Part shown: positions 12,371-24,795 of the stretch, piece by piece | Layout: each line of letters opens with the position of its first letter | How positions within the stretch are numbered: the stretch's first letter is position 1 | Assembly (NCBI RefSeq): GCF_000006565.2 | Contig: NC_031476.1 | Span: forward strand, 5,331,900 to 5,395,899 | Source: Toxoplasma gondii ME49 | Taxonomy: Eukaryota; Apicomplexa; Conoidasida; Eucoccidiorida; Sarcocystidae | Direction: 5' to 3' | DNA: 64,000 nucleotides | Notes under the pieces: model-generated | The model's database searches: none | What the model was told of the DNA's origin: nothing | What the model saw: the letters and a program-made list of their open reading frames with translations, nothing else | Position numbers and translations under genes: made by a program

Positions 12371-14764
12371 TTTGCCGACAGGAAATCAACATGAGAGGCA
12401 AATGAGCAAGTAAAAGACTCATGCGAAGGCATGAAATGCATTCAAAAGCTTCCACAGCGACAAGGTCGACTAAGAAAGCAACGAATTTCACGGGGCTCGT
12501 TGAACGGCGGACTCGAGGCAGCTCACGAGGCTCGAATCAGGTGACCGACGCATCGATGAAAATCGCGTCGCACCCTGGAGAGAGCTAGCTTGAATAAAAA
12601 CTATCTAATCGCGTGCTACTGTGTCTCGGAAAAATCTCTGGAAAACGGCAACACCAGACTTGAAGTTTCGCGCCATGATTCAGCCCCTCGCTCTCAGGCG
12701 CTAGGCATAGGGGTCGGCGACTGACTTGCCGTACTTCAAGTTATGTTTGAACGACCCCCAAGCCGGAAAAAACGAACATGGGTGTTTGGAAAATTGAAAC
12801 GATAGACGAGAAATGCAGCCGGGTTGCGACACGAAACGCATACTGGTTTTGACTGTTGGGTTCCGTGGCTCGTGCCTTGCGGGACATATTGAACGGGTGT
12901 CCTGCCTAGCTCGCCATGTAGAGGTCTCTCTCTCTGAGGACGGGACAGAAAGGAACTAATTCGTTGAGAAAGTGTAGAAAAGAAGTCAAACTGAAGTCAA
13001 AACGCAAGAAAATAACCGGGCACGGCAAAGTGGGCTCAAGTTTCAAAGGCCCGGTTGCGCGGCCGACGAAAGTCAAGGCAGCAACTCTGGCTAACGACAC
13101 GACGGTTGTACTACAGGAAACTTTTGACCGAACCGTGACAAGAAGTTGCATTTCCACGGCATCGTCTACAAATTACGAAGTTGAAAGTGTGTCTAGTCAG
13201 CATGAAGGAAAGCACTCCGAGACTCTTTCTACTCGTGGTGGACGACGCAGCCGTCTGCGTGCAGCTTCGAAGAACGTGCTGTGTCCTGTTAAGGGCGAGT
13301 CGATGTCACCATGCGCATGTTGTCTCCGTCGTTCCAAATCTGCACGTTCTTCGCAGCTTGGTGGGTTCCTTAAGCATGTATTTCAGCGCCGCCTTTTCTT
13401 TCTTTGGCCTCAGGCGCGCGTAACGTTTCTCCTAAAAATATTTCTTCTTCGGGAAGCACAACACCTCGTTCTGGATGCATGTTTTTTTTTGCAGCGAGGC
13501 TGCAACAGCCAGTCCAGCCCGTGGTGACGAGACTAGCCAACAAGTTGGTGCGGCATCGCTTGCCTTCTCACACTTGCTAGGAAAGCAAAGCAAATTCCCG
13601 TGTGTTAAGACATATCTCTGAGTTTGCATGTGTGAGGAGGCAGCCGGGAGCGTTCTACTTTCTGAGGCGCTTGAGGAGCCGATCAAAGAAACAAGGAGGC
13701 AAACAAGGGCAAACACCTCAAGTAAAAGCACAGCGTTCCCGCGGAAGCCTGTGCCTTCCACAACAAATCGCTTTCTCGGTCGCGGAAACGTCAGAGTGGT
13801 ATATGCGATGACGACAGCGGAAAATGCTGCAAAATGGAGAAGCGACTTCGTTAACGACGCTCTGTAGGACAGTGTCAGGAGGTGCCTTTTGACATCTTTG
13901 TGTTTTCCTCCTCATTCTCGTGGGCACGAAAGTGGGAACTTGGTGTGCATTTCAGGGGCCGAGTCTCTGAAAGAACGTAGAGCAAAGATGTCGCTTCGCA
14001 GGTTTCCTCTCTACACCGGTGCTACGTTCCTTTTGCGCCTCTGTTTGACAACGCAAGATCCATCCGTCATATAGGCCAGAGATACTATGTATCCGCTGCA
14101 CTACAATGGCCTTCGCTTTTCTTTCCCTTTTGCATCTCCAGCCCCAAAGCAGAAAGCCACGTGCTTTTTTGCCAGCCCTCTGGGTGTTCGCTGTTGTGGG
14201 TGCTGGCTGGTGGCGTGGTCTCGTGGGGACTCTGTCGAACCTCGAAAATAAACCAATGGCGTGATGATAGGAGTTTGCGGAATTTCGCTTTGTATCCGGT
14301 GTCACACCCGCAGTCTTCCTCTGCGTTTTCCACCAAGTGAATGGTGCCGCAGCGTTCATCCTCGACTGACCGAAACCCCACCCGTTGCTTCACACCCTTC
14401 TCCAGCACTCCGTGAGTTTTCGCGTAAACCGACCACTCCTGGCACCCTCCTTGATCCCCTGAGTTCCTTTGTGCACTCCCGTCCGCCCCCAGTGCACGCA
14501 CATCCGTCCTCAGCGCGTCGTTTTCCGCTTTTTCCGGGTTTGTGGCCGCCTGGATTTTCCGGGTGGCAAAGTATGTGTCTGCTCGATTTGAGTTCTACAG
14601 TCTGGGATCGCAGACCAGTTGTACAGAGACACGGTCTCTCCACCGTCCCCTTTGTTTCTTCGTGACTTCCCTCCTCCTTGCTCTCCTATGCGCCGGTGAC
14701 CCCCTTTTTGCCCTTTTCTTGGGCACGGTCATCTGACTTTCTGTCGCGTTCCCAAAAACACACG
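12371..14764. other. Divergent promoter region, transporter / PP2C-like gene
   Basis: About 2.4 kb between two divergent start codons, so it should carry both promoters and 5' UTRs. A basic open frame at 12964-13527 begins at a TTG and has no ATG until late. Pyrimidine-rich DNA at 14260-14760 leads up to the ATG at 14765. I see no RNA gene. Confidence 0.4.
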
Positions 14765-17700
14765 ATGTTTTCCTCTGCATGGAGCGTTGTGTCCACGTGC
14801 TGTATCCGGAGACACTGGTCTCACCGGTGGCGTTTGGACGGAAAAGCGGAGCTCGGCGCCGAGTACGCAGAGACAGACGACGGCACACCTACGTCCCCAG
14901 TCGAGGAGCTACTTCACTTCCTTCCTTCGTTTTCCCCCGCAACTCTGAGTCCGCCTTCGATCCCTCTTCCCGTCGCACTCGTCGTGTCTCGACGGCTCTT
15001 CCCTTTAGCGCGGTCGCAGCCGTCTCCCCTCTCCGGCTCGGACCCCATCTTCCAGCTTCTTTGCGACCCGTCGGCCCCCCCGCTCCTCACGGCTCTCCGT
15101 TTCCTTTTTGTGGCAGCCGCAGCCGGGGGTAGGGTGAGACCCGCCTACTACGATCGATCGGGGAGAGAGCATCTCTACCTTCTTCCGTTTTTTGAGGGCG
15201 AGGGAGAAGAGCCAGTCTACCTCTGCGTCTGCAACACCTCTGAAAGTTGCGCCGCGAGCCGCCTTGCTTCCTCAGCTTCGCTTGTATCGGTCAGCGCCAC
15301 CGGTTCCGCCAACGAGGAGCGCAGTGCGAGCCACGGGCGGATTTTGAAGCACCGTCGCAGTCAAAGTTGTTTTTTCGTGGCCTCGGAGAGCCCCGCAACT
15401 GGGGAGCACGGGGTGTCCGGCAGTGGCGAACGATCCAAAGCACATAAAATCATTCCGACATCTTCCGCCCACAGCCTCGATGAGAATGTCGCGGAGGTGC
15501 CCTTGGGGAATGCCGAGGGCGAGGGTGAGGCGACCGAGAGAGGTGGGGACTCTGGCAACTTCAGGGGAAGTCGAAGCCGTGTCACCGAAGACCCTTGTTG
15601 TGCGATAGAAAGCGAGAGAACTCTGGAAAAGCCGTTTTCTCCTCAGGCGTCAACGATCCCAGGTTTGTCACTTTCTCACTCCGGAACCGACCAGTTCTTC
15701 GGTCCGCCGTGTCCGACCTGCGGTGGCCTCAGACTTCGGAAAGAGGCGTGGGAACAGCTCCTCTCAGCTGCTGTCTATACGGTGGGAGTCCCCCTTCAGC
15801 TAGCGACAAGCGTTTTTGAGCACACTCGAGAGGCGCGAAGAACCCAGAGTCAGCAATCGATGTCTTGGTCCCGTTCCAGCTCGTCATCTCTCCGGAGATC
15901 CGTGAAGAAACGTCAGCGCCATGTCGCCCTTCGTCTCCTCGAGGTTTTGAGTGCCGCCGCCAGGGCTGCAGGCAGGGAAGTCGAGGCGGCGGCCGCTCGA
16001 GCTGCGGCGTCCTCTCCGGCGAGTTTTTGTGTGATTGGCGCGTTTTCCGACAAGTGGTTCTCGAAATCTTTCCAGGTGAAAGAAGTCCTCATTCTTCCTC
16101 CCGCAGCCGCCCTCAGCATCGCCGAAACCCGTCGCTGCGCGGGGCTCTTTGGTATCACGGGAGACGCCTTTGGACTCCGAAGTGAAGCCGCGACGACGAT
16201 CCATTCGGCAGCTGATGCTCTCGCCGCCGACCTCGCCCTCGCCTCAGCCAGCGGACCTGTGCATGCAGAGGGACTGCTTCATGGCGAAGGACTTGCAGGC
16301 GTCCCGGGGAGCTGCGGGCCTCACCCAGACTTGCCCGCGCTTCACAGAAACCTCGCAGCGATGTCCCGAGCCCTGGACGAGCTTCAGAGAAGGCTGCCGT
16401 GTCAGTTCGTGAACCAGGAACAGGCGTTTGTCTGCAGAGCGCGCGGTGTCTGTCTCGGAGGCATCGTGGCTGGAGTGGGACCTGAGGCGCAACAAGCGAG
16501 CGACGTGGTCGCCCTGAAAATCCTCCAGGTAAGGGGAACAAGTTGGAGCGTAGTGGGACGAAGGGAAACAGCAGGGGGGAAAACGTGGACGGAGGTCTGC
16601 TGGAGTGCACTCACGGAGTGGAAAGATAACGACATATAGGCGGGAAAGGAGCCCAAGCGATCGAAGAGTGGGCAAATAATGGGTGAGGGAGAAGGCCAGC
16701 TCGCAGACGGACAGAAAAACCGACGGACAAAAAGGAGAGACAGTCCAGGAGGAAAGCGAGAAGGAAAGGTGTCAACAGGGCAATGCAGAATGGTGAGGAG
16801 TACAAAGAATGACCGGAGGGAAACTACGCAGAAGAACGGGCTTCGCCGCAGTATCGAGTGGCGAGTGTGTGCGGGGATGCCTTATTCTGTCTGAAAGGAT
16901 CCGCAAAGACTCGTTTATTTCAAGCTCTTTGCCAAACGCGTTCGAAACCTGTGGAGTCACGTCTGAAGAAGAAACGCGTCCACGTTGCCTTCCCCCTGCT
17001 GCACCTAGGGTGACAACACAGATGTCGATGTCTCTGCTCAGGTTTCGACTGAAAGGCGTCTGTCGCATCTTCGGGGGGAATGGCGCTTCCAGTAGCAAGC
17101 GCATGCATGTGTGTCTCGTGTTTGTGCACCCTCTCAGGATCTTCTGGTTCGGCTCCACGTCGCCCCGCCTCAAACCGACACTGTCCAGAGCAAGCCTTCT
17201 ATCCTAAGACGGCTGACCGCTGATCGGCTTCAACAGATTCTCTTGGACAGCATGCGAGGTATGAGAAGACAGAGAAGCAACCGAGGGGAACGAGGGACCA
17301 ACCCCCGCGTGGGTGACAGGCGTCGTGTAGCGACTTCACCTCTGTAACAGTGACTGTGTTCGTTTCATATTTCCGGTCGTTCCAGTCTTTTTGCCACTCT
17401 TGTTTTTGTTTTGGGCATGCGCATGTTTTTGGCCGTGAACTGGGCCACTGAAAACGGTGTCGCTGCCAACAAGCTCGCCGTGCTTCGGACACCGTTCCCT
17501 CTTCAAACGAAAAGCTGAGAGGGACGCGTTCTTGATCCAAGCACAGCAGATATACACAGTTCCGGTGGGGTGTGAGCTCGACTTGTCCCTGCGTGTCGTA
17601 TCTCTGTGTTTCTCAGGTGTGGCGGCGAGCCTAGAACGTCCGCCGGCCTTCGCACCCCCGCAGCGAACCTCGTCGTCCTCTCTCGCCCCCAGTCTCCTCC

Positions 17701-20700
17701 CTCTTGTCTCTCTGTCGTTCTCGAAACCGCTGTCATGGGAGACTCTGTCTGCGCCGACAGGTGACGCGTCCGGTTCTGCGCGAACCTTTGCAGAAGAGCA
17801 GACGGGGGGAAAAGATGGGAGCCCACCACGGCCGCCTTTCAACAACTCCACGAGTGGGTGCGCGGCCAGCATCTGCGTGGTCCATGAAGCATCCAAGCGG
17901 CTTCTAGTTTGCCAAGTCGGAGATGTGACGGCGGTCCTGGCACGACCCGCATGTAAGAAAACGCATGCGCAGACGCGGCCGAGTAAGATGGGGGAGGGGA
18001 CGAGGTCGGCTACGCAGAGGGCCTCGTCGACTGAAGGCGGAAGGAGGGGAAGAGGCAGAAACGCTCATCGAGAGAGAGGAAAAGAAATACATGACAGGTC
18101 GGCTCACAACGACGGCTCAAGGATAAAAGACGATTTGTCAGGAAGCAGTCCGCGCGGGCGGGCGGTCGAAAAAACGGATCGGATGTCTGCAGTTTCGTTC
18201 TCGAAAAGAGAATCCAAATGCCGAAGCAAGTCTGTGGCCTCGCAGACAGGATCACCTGATTTCTTCGGTCTCCTGGGGTATTGCTCTGAGATGGACAGAG
18301 ATGTTCTGAATGCAGGCTTCTCGTTTGAAGCCGTTGTCCTAACACGAGAACACACTCTGAGGGAAGAGGAGGAACGCAAACGCATCATCAACGCAGGTAG
18401 GTTAGACCTTGGGCTATCCAGTGAAAGAACAAGGTCGACACAGGCATGGCCTGACGTGTACACTTTTGTTGTTTCAGGAAACAAAATTCCCTCTGGAACC
18501 ACAGCCGATGCCGAACCCAAATGCTTGCACATGTGTAGGGTACACCTATGTCTTTCTCGCTCGGTCGACGTTTCTGAGTTCCGTGTTTCTCTAATGCCCT
18601 CTGTGGCTTTTTTGTGTCGGGACGGATTTGTTGTTTCTTCTATCGGATGGCTCTGGGTGTCTCATTTACACTGGAATTCTAAACTCCGCTGATGTTTGCA
18701 TGCTTTTGCAGCCCAAGAGATGGATCTACCGTGTGTCGTTGTCGGCGTTTTACCATTCACTGGATGTGGCCTAAGTCTTCACTTTACTGTTCTTTCACTG
18801 AACGTTCTCCAGAACTTGTTTTCTACGCGAGATTCTTCCTGGCGTCGGTCTGCGTGTATCATTCAAAGCTGTTCACGACAAAGGGCAGTGAAGACATCGC
18901 CGCGTTCCTGTTGTTGTTTGCGCCTCTCTGTTTGTCTCGTTCGCCGCAGCGCGTCCCCCTTCACTACCCGTTTACTTTGTGCCTATTTTGCTGGCGTGTG
19001 TATCGTGTGTATCTCATTCCATCTTGTTGAGGCTCTTCTGGGTGCCTCAGTTGTACGGTTTCGGGCTGTCAACTCTTGATCATTCCCTGTCCTGTGTGCC
19101 CTTGAGTTTTCTTCTGCTGCTTAGGTATCGTCCCGCTAGGCCACATCAGCGAGGGCGCGTATCCGTTTTCTTCTGGGGTAGACGGAGCTGGCTGTAGGCA
19201 TGTTCCAGCTCTCGATTCTTCTCACTTGCTGGGTTCCAGTGTGGAAGGGTCGGAGGAAAAAGAAACAGGTGCAGGAGAGGAAAGAGGCTCCTTCTCTGCG
19301 TTGGGGAAGCGTGAGTGGCGGTCGAGACTCAGGGAGGGGAGGGCAAACGAAGCTGGGAATCGAGCATCAGAAGCCAAAGATGCGCAGCTTCATCACCAAC
19401 TGCCTCATCAGTGCCTACTTTCTGAAGGCCCGGCATGCCTTTTCCTGTGTCCCGATACCGACTGTCCCCCGCTTCGCTGTACGCGTCTGCTCGGAATGGT
19501 GGCTGCTCAGCCGTTCGGCGTCTGCAGCACACCCGATGTCACTTCTGTCAACATAAGTAAGGCTAAAACCAAGAGATGGCGAGGCAAAGCGGCGCCTCGC
19601 AGCGGGCCACAGAGACAGGAGTGAAGTCCTCCAGAGACTGCCAATATTTAGCCCTCTCTAATTATTATTTTTAGCAGGCGCATGACCTTTTATCGTTGCT
19701 CTTTGCGTCTGTTGGTGGGAGGGTTTGGACTTGGTGTGCGAACAATGCCTCGTCCACGTGATCTTTCGTTTGTTGACAGAGAAAAACGAGGCAAAGCGCT
19801 TGCGAATTAGCGTTCGTCTACAGCTCGTGCCAACTCGGATAAAGCCCGGAGAGAGCTTTGGTTTCTGGGAAGACACGGACCCCGAGGTCCAAAAAGCTGG
19901 CTGCACCCGCGTCTCTCTCGGTGTCTCTGCGAGCTTCCCCTTTTTTCACCATGTAATCCATCTCTCTGCGCACCCACCTTTGCGTTGTCTCCGCTGTGTC
20001 TAGGCAATGTTTCGTCGTTCGGCTTCGTGGTGGTTGCCTCGGCAGTAATCTGGGATCTCTTGGAGCCTCAGGAAGCAGTCGACCTGGTGGCGTACGAACT
20101 GCGGAGGCAACACATTGAGGCGCTTCGAATCGCGCACGCGAGGCGGCGGCGCATCGCCCGGCAGCATCAGGCTTTCCTTCGCTTGGCTCGTCGAAATCTG
20201 CACTTTCTGCAGGATTCGGCTTTGCGTTCGCTTGACGACAGGAACCAGGAGACAGCATGTTGGGCGGGAAGTTTCTTCGCGATGCCGCGAGATGTCCTCC
20301 GTCGTTTGTTCAGTTTTACGATAGATCCGTCGGCGCGGGCTCTGCTCCGGTCGCGTAGCGGCGAATTCCTGCGTATGGGCCTCTCTTCTCGACTTTGCTC
20401 GGGACAAGGAGGTGGACGCGAAGAGTCGTCGCTTGCAGCACTTCCCCAAGAAACGGACGACGGACGGCGGCCGCGGCGCGGCAGAAGTGTGAGTGCGGGA
20501 ACTGTGCGTGAAGCTCAACAGTGGCAGGGGCAACCCTTGGTTTCGGACGGCCGTTTAAGATCTGCTGGGGTACCATCAGGTCAGAATCGATTCCCTTCAA
20601 GGGACGCAGAGCGCGTTGGAAGTCCTCGCCGAAAGGAAACAAACGAAGGGAGAGGATATCCAGCAGCGCGAGTCCGGGCACAGTCTCCCCAGCTGTCTTC

Positions 20701-21205
20701 CTCACGCTTTGCTCTTTCCCGGACTTTCACGTCAGGAAGCGTGGGGGCTCCAAGACGGTCTGTGAGTCAGGAAGATTCTTTGCTACGAGAAGTTCGCCAG
20801 CGGGTCGACTCGGCCGCTGAAGCCGCAATGTGTGACGTCGGCACAGCGCGGGCGATCGCAGGTCTTTTTAGTGAGACAGGGGAGGGAGACGAGTCCGAAG
20901 GAGCAGAGCCGTTTCCCGTCGGTCTCGATTTCCAGGCTGCTGCTACTCTCGTCGTCCAGCAGTTCATGGAAGCGTGGCAGCTGCGTCGGGAAGGCATCAG
21001 CATGCCAGACGCCACCGTTCTCGTGATTCCTTTTCGAGGCCCTTCGAGGGGACCACCCGACCCTCCAGCGGGCGAGAGAGACTCCGACCAGAACCGCAGA
21101 GACGCGCGGAGAACCAGAGAAAAAACACCGGAAACTCGGTCCCGGGGAAGCGAAGAGGAAATGGTCACGCGATATCTCAGCGCAACGCGGAAGCGGGAGA
21201 CTTAG
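14765..21205 (+). CDS. PP2C-fold protein with degenerate catalytic motifs (probable pseudophosphatase)
   Basis: PPM/PP2C-like protein. Exons with matching phases: 14765-16528, 17138-17258, 17617-18396, 18478 to about 18534 or 18539, one near 18712 (end unresolved), 19125-19556, 19780-19920, 20004-21205. Recognisable PP2C strands in order: CAGLFGITGDAFG where the family has FFGVFDGHGG; LLVCQVGDVTAVLAR (family: L-V-A-N-V-GDSRAVL); AVVLTREHTLREEEERKRI followed by AGG; FVVVASAVIWDLLEPQEAVD (family: ASDGLWD...); and a last motif PDATVLVIPF (family: D-N-x-T-V). The Asp of DGHGG and the Asp of ASDG, which bind the catalytic metals, are both absent. Long Ser/Arg-rich inserts lie between strands and in the C-terminal half. 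A CPTCGG pair near 15713 is unexplained. The start is the first ATG of the open frame. The fold is fairly clear; loss of catalysis and any scaffold role are inferred. The small exons at 18.5-18.8 kb are the weak point. Confidence 0.72.
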
Positions 21206-22874
21206 GGAATTCATTATTTCAGGGACATGTGAACGTGCGTGCAAGAGTGATGTCGTGGGTGTAGCTGCGTGAGTCACTGCGTCCGAGCGTATCTTTTATA
21301 CTGTGCCTCGCCATGCCGCCGTGAATTCAAGACCTTCCGTAAGTGTCTCTCCTTGTTAAACAACGGAACCGAGGAATGCGGCGAGAGGTAGCCGAGACCC
21401 TTGCCGTCGGTCGCCAGGAAAGTCAAGGAGAAAACTGTAGCGTGCGACTCAGCATTCAGCTGCACCGGTTGAGATACATTGTCGGTAAACTTTATCGGGT
21501 CAAACAAACCGGCAGCGGCAGAGTCCCGTGACCAGGAGGTACAGAAATGAAAGGGCACGCGCGCGATGACACAAGACGCAGTCGATGGCAAGCGAAACGT
21601 ACAAGACTGACGGGCGGCCTGCGTCAAAGCTTACGTCAAGACACGAGGAATGGGTTGGCTCAACTGCGGCAAAATGTTTTGCTGAAGGCAAGCCTTTCTG
21701 GTAGCTCTCCCACCACTCTCTTTTGGATTCCAATTCGCGCCGCGGTTACGTTGCTGACACTTTCCTGTGCTGCCGGCGGATGGATTGCTTTGATATCTTA
21801 GAGGAACCATCTGAGGTTTGTTTGGTTCATTAGAATCTTTTGACCTGCCGGATATTCTGTCATTCCGTTGGCAGTGAACTGTGGAAATATCTTTGACGAA
21901 GTCGCGAGAATGCTGATTCTACTGCGATCGGCGTAGGGATCCCTAAGGATGTGTAATGCTGTCAGTGTGTTAACTGTTACTAGTGTGACTCACGTCCCAG
22001 GTGCACGGGCCGCTGATCCTCGCAAGCGAGACTGTTGTGGTTGAGCGTCTTCTGGAGTCACTGGAGACGGGTTGGTCAGTCCCATGCCTGAAAGGAGTCA
22101 GGTTGTAAAGTGATGACTCGCAACATTCTGGAACTCCTAGAGGCGGGTGCTTCTCTTCTTGCAGTGGTTGGTCAGTACCGCTAGAAGAGAAATCTCTCAC
22201 AGTCTGTAGCTGAACTGCCGATTGTTAGGTTGTTCTTCACAGGGCACGTAACGTGCGTTCAACAAAGAGGCGTTGCCCGTACAGAGCGCATCAGCGATAA
22301 TTCGAGCGTTACCGTGATGCAGAGAGTGGCTTTTACTTGTGTGTAGAAGACAAGCACGATGCGGACGAAGCTGCTGAATTCGGCGGGAGGCTTGCCTCTC
22401 TAATGCGAGAATTACACATCTCCTGTGCTTTTCGGAAAAGACAACACAAATCTGAAGTCTAGCAGCGAGCGGATCGGGTAAATGGCTCACTTCACAGAAT
22501 TGTGCATTCAGATGGTCTCATCCCTTTTCCACAAGAGTTCGCTATACGCATTCGGGCGAAGCCTCAAAGTGTTTCTCGTAGGACGCCGTCGTAGAGAGAC
22601 CGTCTTCTCCAAGAAGAACCCTGTGTCCTTTCGATGTGGATTTACCCAATGCCGGAGGAAATGCGGCTCTGGAAGAGCTGCACGAGTTCCAAATCACAAA
22701 TGGCGGTCCTGCACACGTCGCTTCTGGAAATCAGTTTCCTCGTATTCTCGCACCTTCCGGGGGTGATGGGTCCAAGCACTGACACTCAGTCGACCGAGGC
22801 CATCGATCCCTGTTAGAGATGACGGGCATCTGTGCTGCAAAGGAAATCCGTTTCTCCAGGAAAAACACCATTAA
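21206..22874. other. Intergenic, 3' flank of the PP2C-like gene and upstream of a tRNA
   Basis: Only short overlapping frames. No repeat or RNA structure was recognised before the tRNA. Confidence 0.35.
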
Positions 22875-22946
22875 GGCTGCTTAGTCTAGGGGTATGATTC
22901 TCGCTTCGGGTGCGAGAGGTCCCGGGTTCGAATCCCGGAGCAGCCC
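22875..22946 (+). tRNA. tRNA-Pro (anticodon CGG)
   Basis: A 72-nt cloverleaf without an intron. The acceptor arms GGCTGCT and AGCAGCC pair fully. The D-arm contains TAGTCTAGGGG (box A). The anticodon stem CTCGC/GCGAG closes the loop TTCGGGT, placing CGG at positions 34-36, which reads proline CCG codons. The T-arm is CCCGG/CCGGG around TTCGAAT (box B GGTTCGAATCC). CCA is not encoded. No T4 run follows directly; the next T-rich stretch lies about 50 bases downstream. Confidence 0.96.
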
Positions 22947-24795
22947 ACGGTCTTCTCTTCTGCAGAACGAGAGAATGTACCCATGCCGCTGTTTTGTCTT
23001 ATTTTGTTTATGGATCACGGTCAGCAGCTGATACTAGCTTATCTGGACCCTGGAACCTCCACATTCAGGTAAGAGTGTGGCATGTTCTATCCGAGCTTCA
23101 GGCTCAAGTCGCAAAATGCGCGTGATGTACTATCTCCTCGAATCAACTAGACATCACCGTTTCCTTATAAAATGTCTGGTTTATTAGCACAACCTTTAAC
23201 TATTTCCCCTGTTGCAGTGTTTGTTCATACGTCGCAGCGTATCCCCTCTTGTTCACTTCGCGACAAAAAAGGAGAGGGCTTGTTCGAAAACGTGAATTCG
23301 GAGCTGCGGTGGTAACTCGTATTCGCCACCGCCCCTGCCTGGTGCACACCATCAAAATCGCCGATTCAAATTATCTGTGCTGCTCGTTGAGCACTTTCTG
23401 GACTTAGATATATTTTTCGGATGCCTGTGTATTATACTCCCTTATTAACCCTTTTCCTCTCTCTGTGTTGAAAAAAAGCCCAGTGATTATCTCAAGCTTC
23501 TGCTGCGCTGGCAGGTTCCAAGCCCAAGGATCTGCAGCTGTTGTTTCCAAATTCAGTTCTGTCTCTCTGAAAGGAAGACGATACATCGGAGGGAATCGAT
23601 CTTTTTGTGACGTGACCAAGCGCTAGTGCCGACGGCAACCGCCTACAGCAACAGAGCATCACTGTTATATTCGCTCTAGAACACACCACGGTGCGCACCC
23701 TGAAATTCTTCGACAAGAGGGCCAGGGAGAAAGAAACAATCAAAAGTCGTGGCTATAAAATGTGTCTTCGGTCTTTTTTATTCTGTGCATCGCATAAAGC
23801 AATTTCTGTCTTCTCTCTAACTTGTCGAGTTTATCGATATCGAGCACATAAGCCCACATTGGTTAGGGGGGAATCGTGATGTGCCTCAATTTGCATCTCG
23901 CTCCACTCGCGGTCCGTAAACGCTATCCTCCACCATTAGTGCACGAAACGCCCTGACACTACATTTCTTGTATAGACCACAATCTCGCTATTATATAAAC
24001 AGTCTCGCCCTCAGAAGGTCGCGTGTGGTGGCTAAAATAAATAGATTTGCCACAAGAAGGCCACGTTTTGTATGCACGACCCGCGTAAGATACGTGAATC
24101 CTTTCTCCCTAAGCCCGGAAGGATGTGCTAGCAACTTACAGCTACGGCATCTCAAAAGTACAGACAGTGTCGAGTAGGACAATGAGCCAAAACAACTTCC
24201 CTATCGGAAGTGACAGTCTATCTTTAGATTAAGTGCTCTATCTATTTTAAATAATTTTAAACAGCCCGATTGGTGTTTTTATGAATTACCTGAATCTGCC
24301 TGGCGCGTAGCAAAACCCCGATCCTAGGTTTGAATCAGAAGAGCTGAATGCCCGCTATCGGGGCATAGTGATGGAAGATGACGGAAAGCTCTCTTCAGTT
24401 ATTTCTCAGACACGTGGCGGACCGCCCTCTCTTTTCTTGCATCCCGAATACAAGAGCACTGGGGCACAGGCTACATGACCTTAGTCACATGACACACCGC
24501 GTCCGGTGAATGAGGTACAGCTCTTTCACTCTTTCACGTGTTAAGAGTCAGAGGCGACACTCCTCCTTCTGCTAGCTCCTGAGTTGCTGCGTTATAGGAG
24601 AGCAGCAGTGCTCCTTTCTTTGTTGAACAAGTGGCGATATTCCGCGAGCGTATCGAAACGCTACCAGGGGGAGGGCGAAGGTATAAAAAACACACAAGTT
24701 CCGACAGACAGTTGCCACGCCCGGCCGCAAGCTTGAATTGAGGTCAACTAGTTTTCGTGGAAAAGAATCCTAACTAGCGGCATGTTCCTCTGTGT
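22947..24795. other. Gene-poor stretch downstream of the tRNA
   Basis: More AT-rich and with no long open frame, especially 23150-24300. I could not identify a transposon, RNA gene or organelle-derived insertion by eye. Organelle-DNA insertions are known to be common in Toxoplasma nuclear DNA, so a search against the mitochondrial genome is the obvious test. Confidence 0.3.

Noticed and set aside
12964..13527. Basic open frame of 187 codons between the transporter and PP2C-like genes
   Set aside because: It starts at TTG, has no ATG until about two-thirds of the way in, lacks domains, and lies in a divergent promoter region. Probably 5' UTR or chance.
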